This document shows positions 1 through 9,200 of a DNA stretch of 64,000 nt, one piece after another. A program made the translations under genes and the position numbers. Under the pieces are notes generated by a model. That model was not told the DNA's origin, made no database searches, and was given only the letters and a program-made list of their open reading frames with translations. Position 1 is the stretch's first letter. Every line of letters starts with the position of its first letter. The DNA is from Streptomyces yatensis (GTDB lineage Bacteria; Actinomycetota; Actinomycetes; Streptomycetales; Streptomycetaceae), in contig NZ_CP072941.1 of NCBI RefSeq assembly GCF_018069625.1, forward strand, positions 992,001 to 1,056,000. The letters run 5' to 3'.

Positions 1-308
1 TCCAGCTCGCCCAGCAGGTAGTTGATCGCATGCAGCACGGGCGAGGCGTGGGGCTTGACCGACACCCGGTCCTCGGAGGTCAGCGCGTGGAACCACAGCG
101 CCGTCATGATCGAGGTCATCGAGGCGCTGGACGCCTGGTGACCGCCGACCTTCAGGCCCGAGGGGTTCGGCCGCACCCGGTTGGCATGATCGATGATCGC
201 CGTGGACAGCCACAGCACGCGCCGTTCGACCGCCTCGAGCGCGGCGAGCTCCGCCTCCCGGGCGACGCCCGGGCCCTTGCCGCCGGCCGGCCTCGGCTCC
301 GAGTTCAT
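1..308 (-). CDS. Pyruvate dehydrogenase E1 / transketolase-like protein, N-terminal fragment
   Basis: This is the first ~102 codons of a minus-strand gene that leaves the window at base 1. The ATG is at 306-308 (complement). The translation contains GLKVGGHQASSASMTSIMTA followed by a stretch with DRVSVKPHASPVLHAINYLL. This is the start of the thiamine-diphosphate-binding fold of homodimeric pyruvate dehydrogenase E1 and related transketolase-like proteins, which decarboxylate 2-oxo acids or transfer C2 units in the cytoplasm. The residues that bind the ThDP diphosphate lie outside the window, so the exact substrate cannot be decided. It is divergent from an Lrp-type regulator (start 471), and the shared 162-bp intergenic region carries inverted repeats, so the regulator probably controls it. 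Family placement is fairly secure; the specific enzyme is not. Confidence 0.72.
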   Translation of the reverse strand, partial: MNSEPRPAGGKGPGVAREAELAALEAVERRVLWLSTAIIDHANRVRPNPSGLKVGGHQASSASMTSIMTALWFHALTSEDRVSVKPHASPVLHAINYLLGEL

Positions 309-361
309 GACCGTCACAGAGCGCACCCCACTGTCCGCACCTTGCTTCCGCGAAAATTGAC

Positions 362-426
362 GTTGTGCTCCGCAAGTAGACAGATATTCCTTTGGATGCA
401 CAACATGTTCCCGCAGGACTGTGCAT
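362..426. promoter_or_regulatory. Inverted repeats between divergent E1-like gene and lrp-type gene
   Basis: Two overlapping inverted-repeat pairs are visible. GTTGTGC at 362-368 pairs with GCACAAC at 398-404. ATGCACA at 396-402 pairs with TGTGCAT at 420-426. The half-sites cluster in the AT-richer part of a divergent promoter region. Lrp/AsnC proteins often bind several spaced palindromic half-sites and regulate themselves and a divergent neighbour, so this is a plausible operator for the regulator at 471. No -35/-10 pair could be assigned. Confidence 0.4.
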
Positions 427-470
427 TCTGCTCAGACTCCGAGGCGGATGAGGGACATCGATTGGGCACC

Positions 471-953
471 ATGAGCGATGAGCGAGGCGTGGACGCCACC
501 GACGCGCGGATCCTGCTCGCCCTTGCCGCCGATCCACGCGCCACCATCGTCGCCCTGGCCGAGCAGCTGGGGCTGTCCCGCAACACGGTCCAGGCCCGGG
601 TGGCCAGATTGGAGCAGGGCGGCGCGCTGGACACCTTCGAGCGCCGGATCACCCCGAAGGCGCTGGGCCATCCCCTCACCGCGTTCGTCACCGCGCGGGT
701 CCATCAGCACCGGTTGGCCGAGGTGTCCGAAGCGCTGGCGGGCATCGACGAGGTCGTGGAGGTCTTCGGCCTCAGCGGCGAGACGGATCTGCTGATACGG
801 GTGGCCTCCACGGACGTGGAGGCCCTGTACGGCATCGCGGGACAGATCCTCGCCATCCCCGGCATCGAGCGCACCACGACGGCCCTGGCCATGCGCGAAC
901 TGGTGCCGCACCGCCTCACCCCGCTGCTGCGCCGCGCCGCGGCGGGTGGATAG
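471..953 (+). CDS. Lrp/AsnC family transcriptional regulator
   Basis: 160 aa, the usual length for Lrp/AsnC regulators. The N-terminal helix-turn-helix (about residues 5-55) reads DATDARILLALAADPRATIV, then AEQLGLSRNTVQARVARLEQ. The C-terminal RAM/AsnC ligand domain (about 70-150) ends with GIERTTTALAMRELVPHRL. I chose the ATG at 471 because the codons upstream in the same frame do not extend the family profile. No strong ribosome-binding site is visible. It is divergent from a pyruvate dehydrogenase E1-like gene across a region with nested inverted repeats. Lrp proteins sense small metabolites, typically amino acids. The divergent neighbour suggests control of pyruvate or 2-oxo-acid metabolism, but the ligand is not readable from sequence. 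Confidence 0.88.
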   Translation: MSDERGVDATDARILLALAADPRATIVALAEQLGLSRNTVQARVARLEQGGALDTFERRITPKALGHPLTAFVTARVHQHRLAEVSEALAGIDEVVEVFGLSGETDLLIRVASTDVEALYGIAGQILAIPGIERTTTALAMRELVPHRLTPLLRRAAAGG

Positions 954-1122
954 CGGGCTGCAGGGGGACACGGCCCGGCCTACGACGAGGTCTTCGCTAC
1001 CGTCCGAAGATGTCTTTCGCGGTGTGCGGAACACCCGTGGCTTTCCGTGGAGTTATCGATTCCGAATCCTGGGACTGTTACTTCAGTGTGGTCAGACTTC
1101 CCCCACACTCACGGGAGTTCGC

Positions 1123-1959
1123 ATGCGCACTGCACGCGCACGCAGACCACTGACCTCTCTTCTCACCGCGCTGGCGGCGGCCTGTCTCGCCGTCACCGCG
1201 GCGCCCGCCGCGCAGGCGGCTCCGACCGGGGCGGAGGCGGCCGGAAAGTACATCGCGCTCGGCGACTCGTACGCCGTCGCGCCCGGCACCCGGACCTATG
1301 ACGACCCGAACGACGCCTGCCGGCGCGGGCCGCTGTCCTACCCGCGGCTGTGGGCGGCGCAGCACACCTCGTACTCCTTTGTGGAGGCGTCCTGCTCCGG
1401 CGCGACCGCCGCGGAGGTCAAGAGCCGGCAGGTGCCTCAGCTCACCGCGGACGCGACGCTGGTGACGGTGCAGGCCGGCGGCAACGACGTGGGCTTCGTG
1501 AGCGTTCTGCAGAACTGCATCCTCACCCTGGACGACAAGGACTGCGTCGCCGGGGTGGATGCCGCGAAGGCGGCGGCGACCGGTGTGCTGCCGGGCACGC
1601 TGGCCGACACCTACACGGCCATCAAGGGAGCCGCGCCGGGCGCCAGGGTGGTCGTGGTGGGGTATCCCCGGCTGTACAAGATCGGCGGCAGCTGCGGCAT
1701 CCTCGGGCTGAGCGACACCGAGCGCAGCGCGCTGAACTCGGCGGCCGACGTCCTCAACACCGTCCTCGCGCAGCAGGCCGCGAACGCGGGCTTCACCTTC
1801 CTCGACCCGCGGCCGGCCTTCGACCCGCACACCATCTGCTCGGGGAACACCACCTGGGTGACCAGCCTGGAGTGGGACAAGCTGAACGAGTCGTACCACC
1901 CGAACCAGGCCGGGCACCGCGACGGTTACCTGCCCGCGCTGAACGCCATCACGGGCTGA
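1123..1959 (+). CDS. Secreted SGNH/GDSL-family hydrolase (lipase-like)
   Basis: 278 aa. A Sec signal peptide occupies about residues 1-32 (RARRP basic start, hydrophobic LLTALAAACLAVTAAPAAQA, Ala-X-Ala cleavage). Block I follows as YIALGDSYAV with the nucleophilic Ser in GDSY. AGGNDVGF is block III, with the oxyanion Asn, and the C-terminal ESYHPNQAGH supplies the catalytic Asp/His-type block V. Cysteine pairs match the disulfide-rich lipases of Streptomyces. It should hydrolyse esters (lipids or acetylated glycans) outside the cell; the true substrate is unknown. The start is the ATG at 1123, preceded by GGGAG. The open frame extends upstream to 946 but without signal-peptide character. It converges on the PUFA-like operon across a hairpin. 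Confidence 0.9.
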   Translation: MRTARARRPLTSLLTALAAACLAVTAAPAAQAAPTGAEAAGKYIALGDSYAVAPGTRTYDDPNDACRRGPLSYPRLWAAQHTSYSFVEASCSGATAAEVKSRQVPQLTADATLVTVQAGGNDVGFVSVLQNCILTLDDKDCVAGVDAAKAAATGVLPGTLADTYTAIKGAAPGARVVVVGYPRLYKIGGSCGILGLSDTERSALNSAADVLNTVLAQQAANAGFTFLDPRPAFDPHTICSGNTTWVTSLEWDKLNESYHPNQAGHRDGYLPALNAITG

Positions 1960-1981
1960 CGGCGGCAGCCGTCCGTTCCGG

Positions 1982-2017
1982 GCCCCGGGCCGCCTCGTCA
2001 ACGCGGGGGCCCGGGGC
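1982..2017. terminator. Bidirectional hairpin between convergent genes
   Basis: GCCCCGGGCC at 1982-1991 is the exact reverse complement of GGCCCGGGGC at 2008-2017, giving a 10-bp GC stem with a 16-nt loop. It sits between the stop of the SGNH hydrolase and the stop of the ABC exporter, so it can serve both strands. There is no U-tract, as is common in actinomycetes. Confidence 0.65.
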
Positions 2018-2023
2018 GCTCGT

Positions 2024-3871
2024 TCACAGTGTCAGGTGCGCGTCGGGGCCCGGGGGCCGGTCGTCCACGGCGGGCACGAGCATCTGGGAGGCGGCGAGTT
2101 CGCGGTAGAGGGTGTCGGCGCCGACCAGGTCCTCGTGGGAGCCCGCGGCGCGAATCCCGCCGTCCTCCAGCACGATGATCTGCTCGGCGTCGGTGACCGT
2201 GGACAGGCGGTGGGCGATCAGGATGACGGTGCAGCGGCGCGCGGCCTGGTCCACCGCTTCCCGCAGGGCCTGTTCGTTGCTGGCGTCGAGCTGGGCGGTG
2301 GCCTCGTCGAGCAGCAGGACCTCGGGCCTGCGCAGCAGGGCACGCGCGATGGCGAGGCGCTGGCGCTCCCCGCCGGAGAGGGTGACGCCGCGGTTGCCGA
2401 CCTCCGTGTCCAGGCCGTCGGGCAGCCTGGCGATCAGGGAGTCGAGCCGGGTCAGGCGCAGTACCTCGGCGATGTCCTCGTCGCCGGCGCCGGTCGCGGC
2501 GTAGCGGAGGTTGTCGCCGAGGGTGCCCGCCATGACCGGGGACTCCTGCTCGACGTAGGCGATGCGGCGGCGGACCTCGGCACGGGACATGCGGGCGATG
2601 TCCTGGCCGCCGATCCGGATGGCGCCCGCCTGCGGTTCGTAGAAGCGCTGGAGCAGCGCGAACATCGTGGTCTTGCCGGCGCCGGAGAGGCCGACCAGGG
2701 CGGTGCGGGTGGCGCCGGGCACGGTGAAGCTGATGCCGCGCAGGGCCGGGCCGCGCCCCGGGTAGGCGAAGTGGACGGCGTCGAACTCGACCGGTGGCGC
2801 CGGTGCCGACCGCGCGGCGTGTGGCGCCACCCGCTCGGGGAGGTCCACGTCGTCCTCGGCCGGCAGATGCTTGACCTGCTCGATGCGGACGATGGCGCCG
2901 AGGCCCTGCTGGAGCATGCCGAGGCCGCCGAGGAGCGAGGCGATCGGGCTGGCCAGGTAGAAGACGTAGAGCAGGAAGGCGATGAGCTGGGAGGCGTCGA
3001 GGTCCCCGGAGGCCACCAGGGCACCGCCGACGCCGAGCACCGCCAGGAAGGCCGCCTGGATGGCGACGCCGGACAGGACCTGGACCAGGGCGACATACTT
3101 GGCGCCGGTCAGACCCGCCTGGTACGCCTCCTGGACGGCGGCCTCGGCGCGGGCGGTCTCCCGGGATTCGGCGCCGTTGGCCTTGACGGTGCGGGCGGCG
3201 CCGAGTGAGCGGTCCAGGGCGGCACCGATGGCGCCGACGGAGCTCTGGGCGCGGGCGACGGCCTCGCGGATGCGCGGCAGGATCAGTCCGAGGAGCGCGC
3301 CGGTGCCGAGCAGGACCGCGAGGGTGACGCCGAGCAGGCCGAGGTGGACCGTGCCCATCAGCACGATGGCGCCGACGACGGTGAGCAGCCCATTGGTGAT
3401 CATGACCAGGCCCTGGGTGGCGGCGTTCTGCACCAGGGCGCTGTCGGAGGTGACACGGGCGACCAGATCGCCGGGCGGACGGCGGTCCAGCTCGGGGATC
3501 TTCAGCCGGATGAGGCGGAAGACCAGGTCGCGGCGGATGGAGCGGACGACCTGCTCCGAGGTGCGCTGCTGCCACCAGGACTGAAGTCCGGTCAGGACGG
3601 CGCCCGCCACCACCAGGACGCCGAGCAGGACCAGCGGCCCGGTGACCGCCGTGTCGTCGGCAAGGGCGTCCAGGACCGCCCGCGCCACCAGCGGCTGGAC
3701 GAGCCCGCAGCCGCTGGCGGCCAGGGCGAGCAGGAGCGAGCCGAGGAGGACGAACCGGTAGGGGCGGGCCTGCTGGAGCAGCGCCCGCAGCGGGCGGATG
3801 CCGGAGTCCGGCAGCCCGTCGGACGCGGGGCTCGGCGCCTGCGGCGGAGGCATCGGGTGGGCTGTGGTCAT
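2024..3871 (-). CDS. ABC exporter, fused membrane and ATPase domains
   Basis: 615 aa half-transporter. The N-terminal type I exporter membrane domain (about residues 30-330, six helices) begins after a Pro-rich cytosolic stretch. The nucleotide-binding domain has Walker A GLSGAGKTTM, signature LSGGERQRLAIARAL and Walker B EVLLLDEATAQLD. It should form a homodimer in the membrane and pump a hydrophobic substrate outward. The ATG at 3869-3871 (complement) has CGGAG eight bases upstream. It is the last gene of the operon that starts at 17991, 26 bp after the glycosyltransferase gene. Inference: it exports the glycosylated product of the PUFA-like synthase, playing the role the DevBCA exporter plays for heterocyst glycolipids, although this protein is of the single-chain multidrug/lipid type rather than DevBCA type. 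Confidence 0.9.
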   Translation of the reverse strand: MTTAHPMPPPQAPSPASDGLPDSGIRPLRALLQQARPYRFVLLGSLLLALAASGCGLVQPLVARAVLDALADDTAVTGPLVLLGVLVVAGAVLTGLQSWWQQRTSEQVVRSIRRDLVFRLIRLKIPELDRRPPGDLVARVTSDSALVQNAATQGLVMITNGLLTVVGAIVLMGTVHLGLLGVTLAVLLGTGALLGLILPRIREAVARAQSSVGAIGAALDRSLGAARTVKANGAESRETARAEAAVQEAYQAGLTGAKYVALVQVLSGVAIQAAFLAVLGVGGALVASGDLDASQLIAFLLYVFYLASPIASLLGGLGMLQQGLGAIVRIEQVKHLPAEDDVDLPERVAPHAARSAPAPPVEFDAVHFAYPGRGPALRGISFTVPGATRTALVGLSGAGKTTMFALLQRFYEPQAGAIRIGGQDIARMSRAEVRRRIAYVEQESPVMAGTLGDNLRYAATGAGDEDIAEVLRLTRLDSLIARLPDGLDTEVGNRGVTLSGGERQRLAIARALLRRPEVLLLDEATAQLDASNEQALREAVDQAARRCTVILIAHRLSTVTDAEQIIVLEDGGIRAAGSHEDLVGADTLYRELAASQMLVPAVDDRPPGPDAHLTL

Positions 3872-3897
3872 GGGGTGCTCCGGGATGGGGGATGCGT

Positions 3898-5088
3898 TCA
3901 GCGGCCCGCGGCTGCCGCCGGGTGCGCCGTGACGAGCTGTTCGAGGTGGTCGGCGGCGGCGTGCCGGCCGCCCGCGGCGCGCAACGACCTGCCGATGGCC
4001 GCCGCCGCGGTGCGGTGCCCACCGGTGTCGTCCAGGACCGTGCGCAGCGCCTCGGCGAGCTTGGGCGCGTCCACCCGTCCGAAGCGCACCCGGATACCGG
4101 CGCCCGCCTGGGCCACCTGGCGTGCCACGATCGGCTGGTCGTCCCGGATCGGGGCGATCACCAGCGGCAGCCCGTGCCAGAGGGTCTCGCAGACAGTGTT
4201 GTGGCCGCCGTGGCTGACCACCGCCCTGGCCCGGCCGAGCAGTTCGAGCTGGGGGACGTAGGGGCGCACCAGGATGCCGGGCGGCGGGTCGGTGAGTTGG
4301 CCGCCGGGGTCCGCGACGACGCCCTGCACCCGGTCGGCGAGCAGGTGCAGCGCTCCGGCGGCCTCGTGGAGGAAGCGTGCGCCGGCGTCGCTGTTGGCGG
4401 TGCCGAGCGAGACGAAGACCAGGTCGCGGGAGGGGTCGAGGGCCTCCCAGGGGAAGTCCGGGTCCCCGGGCCGGTCGGCGATGGCCGGGCCGACCAGATG
4501 GACCCGCTCCCAGGGCAGGGTGGCCTCGTCGCCGACGAGTTCCCGGCTGGTGAAGGCGAGGACGCCGTACGGGGAGAAGCGCGGGTCGTGCGTTGCGGCC
4601 GGGTCGCCGATCGCCGCCCGCAGTGCGTCCAGCCGGCCGGTCAGCCAGGCGGCCACCTTGGGCAGATCGGCCAGCGGGTCGATGAGTTCGGCCGAGGTGG
4701 TGGCCGAGGTGAAGTACGGGACGCCGAGGCGTTCGCACACCAGGGCGCCGGCCACCGCGTGCTGGTCGGTGACGACCGCGTCCGGGCGGAAGGCGCGCAC
4801 CGCGCTCGCCACGCCGGGCGCCATCGCCTCGGCGAGCGGGATGAAGAAACCCTCCCAGAGGAAGCGGAAGGCGGCCGGGCCGGTCAGGGTCGGCGGGCGG
4901 ACCAGTTCGCCGGCTTCGGGGAGCACGCACTCGTGGACGACGGCGGCGGGTCCGGCCGCGTCGCGGATGCGGTCGGCGTAGCCGCACCACTCGACCTCGT
5001 GGCCGCGAGCGGTCAGCTCGGCGGCCACGGCGACGAGCGGGTTGATGTGCCCGGTCAGCGGCGGTGCGACCAGGAGGAAGCGGCTCAT
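3898..5088 (-). CDS. MGT-family glycosyltransferase (GT1 fold)
   Basis: 396 aa GT-B enzyme. The N-terminal domain starts RFLLVAPPLTGHINPLVAVA, with the GHxNP motif of macrolide-type glycosyltransferases. The C-terminal nucleotide-sugar site reads SHGGHNTVCETLWHGLPLVI, followed by APIRDDQPIVARQV. Such enzymes move a sugar from an NDP-sugar to a hydroxyl of a lipid or polyketide in the cytoplasm. Its ATG overlaps the stop of the upstream hydrolase gene by 4 bp (ATGA at 5085-5088), and the exporter gene follows 26 bp later. Acceptor and donor are inferred: the acceptor is probably a hydroxylated chain made by the adjacent synthase. No sugar-biosynthesis genes are nearby, so a common cellular NDP-sugar is likely. 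Confidence 0.9.
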   Translation of the reverse strand: MSRFLLVAPPLTGHINPLVAVAAELTARGHEVEWCGYADRIRDAAGPAAVVHECVLPEAGELVRPPTLTGPAAFRFLWEGFFIPLAEAMAPGVASAVRAFRPDAVVTDQHAVAGALVCERLGVPYFTSATTSAELIDPLADLPKVAAWLTGRLDALRAAIGDPAATHDPRFSPYGVLAFTSRELVGDEATLPWERVHLVGPAIADRPGDPDFPWEALDPSRDLVFVSLGTANSDAGARFLHEAAGALHLLADRVQGVVADPGGQLTDPPPGILVRPYVPQLELLGRARAVVSHGGHNTVCETLWHGLPLVIAPIRDDQPIVARQVAQAGAGIRVRFGRVDAPKLAEALRTVLDDTGGHRTAAAAIGRSLRAAGGRHAAADHLEQLVTAHPAAAAGR

Positions 5089-5906
5089 CCGGCCGCTCCG
5101 GCCCAGGCGCCCGACCGGCGCGCGTGGTGCTCGCGCACCCAGTCCACGACGAGGTCACGGGTGCGGCCGGGCTGTTCGACCAGGACCGAGTGGCCCTGGT
5201 CCGGAAGGACCACGGTGCGGCACTGTGCGACCTTGGCCTCCAGCTCCGGCACCTGGGCGCTGAGCCCGGAATCGCTGCCGAAGACGGCGAGCAGCGGGCA
5301 GCGCAGCGCGGACAGGTCGTCGTCGATGAGCCGTCCGGCCGGGACGTCCTCGGCCAGCGTGGTGGTCTGCAGAATGCGCGCGGCCGTGCGGGAGAGCCGG
5401 GCGGTGTGCGCCCCGTAGCGCTCCTTGATCCACTCGATGGCGTGGTCGTGGACCAGGTCACGGCGGGCGTGCGCCAGGCCGTCCGCGATATGGGTGGCCC
5501 AGGTGGCCACCGGCGGCTCGGACTCGATCATGGTGAGGGTGGCGGTGCGGTCCGGGTGCCAGGCGGCGAACCCCGCGGCGACGGTGCCGCCGAAGGAGTT
5601 GCCGACCAGGTGCACCGGGCGGTGCTCGCCCAGGGCGTCCAGGAGCAGCGCCAGGTCCTCGACGAAGTGCTCCAGGCGGTAGCCGGTGGGCGGCCGGTCG
5701 GTGCGGCCGTGTCCGCGCAGGTCGTACATCACGGTGTCCATGCCCGCCGCGGACAGCGCCGGGCCGAGGGTGAAGTAGTAGCTGGCGAGCGAGTCCGTGA
5801 GCAGACCGTGCACGAGGACGACCACCGGGGGCTCGCCCTCGGCGGCCGCGCCCGCGCGCAGTTCCTGCACATGGGTGGTGATGTCGCCGGTGGGTGTCTT
5901 CGCCAT
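5085..5906 (-). CDS. Alpha/beta hydrolase, possible chain-releasing thioesterase
   Basis: 273 aa. The alpha/beta hydrolase fold is clear: oxyanion region VVVLVHGLLTDS (about residues 28-40), YDLRGHGRTDRP, nucleophile elbow HLVGNSFGGTVAAG, acid region AVFGSDSG, and catalytic His in DQGHSVLVEQPG. The gene starts 4 bp after the ACP stop and overlaps the glycosyltransferase start by 4 bp, so it is translationally coupled. Neither large synthase shows a C-terminal thioesterase or thioester reductase, so this protein is the best candidate to release the chain from the ACP. That role is inference. An esterase acting on the finished glycolipid is equally compatible. Confidence 0.85.
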   Translation of the reverse strand: MAKTPTGDITTHVQELRAGAAAEGEPPVVVLVHGLLTDSLASYYFTLGPALSAAGMDTVMYDLRGHGRTDRPPTGYRLEHFVEDLALLLDALGEHRPVHLVGNSFGGTVAAGFAAWHPDRTATLTMIESEPPVATWATHIADGLAHARRDLVHDHAIEWIKERYGAHTARLSRTAARILQTTTLAEDVPAGRLIDDDLSALRCPLLAVFGSDSGLSAQVPELEAKVAQCRTVVLPDQGHSVLVEQPGRTRDLVVDWVREHHARRSGAWAGAAG

Positions 5907-5910
5907 CCGG

Positions 5911-6234
5911 TCAGCTCTCCTCGGTGGCGCGGAGCGAGGCGGTGACGTAGTCGGCGAGCTGACCCACGGTCAGCGCGATGATCTCGTCGAGTTCCAGGTC
6001 CGCGATGAACAGGGCGAGGTTGACGCGCTCGCCGTAGTGCTCGCGCAGCAGGCCGGCGAGGGTGACCAGGTCGATGCTCTCCAGCTCCAGGTCGTCGTGG
6101 AACAGCGTCTCGCGGCTGATCTCGGCGTCCTCCAGACCGGCGTCGGGCAGCTCGCGCAGCGTCGCGGCGATCTGTGCGAGGACGGTGTCCTCATCGATGC
6201 TGAGGGCCTTGGGGGTGGTCGCCTCAGTGGTCAT
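5911..6234 (-). CDS. Free-standing acyl carrier protein
   Basis: 107 aa, acidic. The phosphopantetheine attachment region reads FHDDLELESIDLVTLAGLL, with the Ser of LES as attachment site (about residue 55). The ATG at 6232-6234 (complement) gives a protein starting MTTEATTPKALSIDEDTVLA; a longer frame to 6288 adds only Arg/Ser/Pro-rich codons. It overlaps the 3' end of the KS-AT-DH-PPTase gene by 11 bp. It is a third carrier besides the two ACPs inside the 2374-aa protein, perhaps used for starter supply or for offloading to the hydrolase. The PPTase domain encoded just upstream could activate all three. Confidence 0.9.
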   Translation of the reverse strand: MTTEATTPKALSIDEDTVLAQIAATLRELPDAGLEDAEISRETLFHDDLELESIDLVTLAGLLREHYGERVNLALFIADLELDEIIALTVGQLADYVTASLRATEES

Positions 6235-9200
6235 GCTGGCTCTCCTGACTGACTGGCTCGGCGCCGCCCGTGGTCCAGGCGACGACATAGTTCCGTTCGG
6301 GCAGCCCCGCGGGGGCCACCACCTGATCGCAGCGCACTTCCCAGGCGCGGCCCGCGTGTTCCACCCGCAGCAGGTCGGGACGGGCGGCGGTGACCCGGTA
6401 CTCCTGAGGTCGTCCGCCGAGCCCCGTACCGCGCTCCTTCGCGACGGCTTCCTTCGCCGCCCAGAAACGGGTGAACCACAGGTCTTCGCTCTCCTCGCCC
6501 GCGGCGGCGGTACGGGCGAGGAGCGCGCGCTCCTCGGGGCCGCAGGCCGCCGCGACGGCGGCGGCGGGCCGGGCGGTGACCTCTTCGAGGTCGATGCCGC
6601 AGGGTCCGCGGCGGGCCAGGGCGACCGCCGCCTCGGCGCTGTGCGCGAGGGAGACCGTCAGGCCCGGGCCGATGTTGCGGCCGTGCACACCGGTCACCAC
6701 GGGCCGGCCGGCCGCGTCGTTGTGCAGGGCGATCTCGGCCGGGTAGATGTCGCCCGCGCCCTCCGCCCAGAGCAGCCTGCGGACCGCGTCCTTGGCGGCG
6801 ATGCGGCCGAGCAGATGGCGGCGCTTGCGGGTCGGAGGCTGGTCCGCGTAGCGGTCGCGTTCGGCGCCGCCGAGCACATTGCGCATGATCAGGTCGCGGG
6901 TGGCGAGATCGGGCCAGCGCTCATGGGCCAGGCTCCATCCCCCGGTGCGCTCCTCGGAGAGGGTGTTCCGGCCGGGAAAGCGGTCCATCAGACGCATGCC
7001 GGGGTCGGTGTCGAAGCGCCGGTCGGTCCAGCCCGCGCACTCGGCCCAGACCCGGCCGTCGTGGACGAGCTGCATATCGGCGGTGAGGGTGGTGGGGGTG
7101 ACCTCGCGGATGCGGATATGGCAGTCCAGGGCGGTGCCGGCGGCCGGTTCGGGGCCGTGGAAGGCGATCCGGGCCATGCCGACCGGGAAGACCGTGGTGC
7201 GTTCGGTGAGGGTGGCCATGATCCAGTAGCCGAGGAGCTGGCCGACGTTGTCGAGGAGCGCGCCGGGTGGTCCGGGCGCGGTGAGGACGCCGCGCACATG
7301 CCGTTCACCGATCGCGGTGAGTTCGGTGACGCCCTGGAAGGCGGGGCCGTGGAACATCCACCGCTCGGTGTAGAGCTGTTCGGCGGCCAGTTCGGGGACC
7401 CGTTCGCGGGCCTGGTCCACCGGCCACACGGCGGGCGGCTCGGCGGGTCCCGGGGCGAACTGGACCTCGGCGCCCGCGAAGCCGGTGAGCCCGACCTCGA
7501 TCCGGTCCGGAGCCGAGCGGCGCACCGCGACGGGCACGTCACGAGCGGGGATGGCCTCGATCCACTTCTGGAGCCGCACGTTGTGCACGGCCACCACCCG
7601 CTGTCCGCTCTGGCTGGGCATCGCCTCTTCCGCGATCCGGACGAGGTGGTCGATGACGGTGGTCGCGGGCACGATCGGCCACCGGTCGGCCTCGTCGGGC
7701 CAGCCGGGCCGTTGGCGGAAGAAGCAGTGGTCGCGGAGGTACGGCATCCGGTCCACGTCGATCCGCAGGGCGGCGGGGACGGCCGCGAGGCCGTCGGCGC
7801 CGGTGGAGCCGCTGGAGCCGCTGGAGCTGTTCGGGCTGACCGCCCGCGGTGCGACGGCGCCGGACCGCGGGGCCGGGGGCCGGTGACGCGCCGGGACCCG
7901 GGGGCCGCGGCGCCGCCCCAGCGCGTCGAGGAGTTCCGCGGCGACAGCGTTGGTGTCGGTGAGCAGCGCGGAGAACTCGGCGGCCACCGGGTGGTGTCCG
8001 CCGGCGTGGCCGGACCGGTCGAGCGCGCCGGTGTGGGCCTCGGTTCGGGCGGCCGGGACAGCCGGGCGCCGGGGCCGCGCGGTGCGGTCCGGTGTCGTGA
8101 CGAGGAGACCGTGTCCGGCGGCGGGGAGGGAGACCAGGGCGCCGCCGAGGTCGAGCTTCATCCCGGCGCGGCGTACCGGGCGGATGCTCGAACTCGCCCG
8201 ATCACCAGGAGGGTTGAGCGGGGTGACGTCCGGGTCGGCGCCCTCGGTCCACAGCGCGGTCGTCACCCGGCGGAGCTGGGCGAGGCTGTCGCGGGAGGTG
8301 GAGTGCGCGGGCACCACCAGGCGATCGCGGCCCGCGAGGGTGTCGTCGATGAGGGAGCCGAGCTGGCCCGCGCCCAGGGTCAGGAAGGCCCGGAAGCCCG
8401 CCTCGTACATCCGCAGGACGAGTTCGCGGAAGCGGACCGGTTCGAGCAGGTGGCGCACGAACAGCTCGCGGACCGCCTCCGGTTCGGCCGGGAAGGGAGC
8501 GGCGACGGTCGCGGACCACAGCGCGGTGTGCGGTGGGTGCAGGGTGTACCGCTCGGCCGCCTCGCGGATCGGGTCCAGGTAGGGGGCGAGCATCGGGGTG
8601 TGGAAGCCGGAGCGGAAGGGCAGCACCTGCGCGATGACGCCCTGGGTGCGGAAGTCGGCCACCAGCTCGGCGACGGCCTCCTCGGGTCCGCAGATCATCG
8701 ACTGGTTGGGGGCGTTGTCGTGGCTGAGGACCACGTCCTCGCGGCCGGTGAGCCGGTCGAGGACCCGGTCGGCGGCGGTGCCGAGGACGGCGAAGGCCAG
8801 GCCGGGCACCCGCAGCGCGTCCGGGTCGAAGCCGGCCAGGAAGGCGTCCACCTCCTCGGGGGTGTGCACCCCGGCCGCCGCCATCGCGGTCCACTCCCCC
8901 ACGCTGTGCCCGGCCACGGCGTCGGGCGCCACGTCCAGGCGGCGCAGCGCGGTGTCGAGGAGCCGGCCCAGCTGGAAGACGGCGGCGCCGTGCCGGCCGA
9001 CGTCGCCGACCTCGGCCTCCTCGTCGTAGGACCAGTCCAGGCCGAGCCGGGCGGCGAGTTCGTCGACCTTGGGGGTGAACTCGGCTTCCAGGCCCGGGAA
9101 GACGAAGGCGGTGCGCCCACCGGCCGGGCCGAGCACCGGGCGCGGGGTGAACCACACATCGCCGCGCCCGCGCCAGGGCTCGCCCTTGCCGACCGCCCGG

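Noticed and set aside
2024..5461. One 1145-codon fusion of hydrolase/glycosyltransferase sequence and the ABC exporter on the minus strand
   Set aside because: The upstream part of that frame is an out-of-frame shadow of the hydrolase and glycosyltransferase genes. The exporter has its own ATG at 3871 with a good ribosome-binding site.
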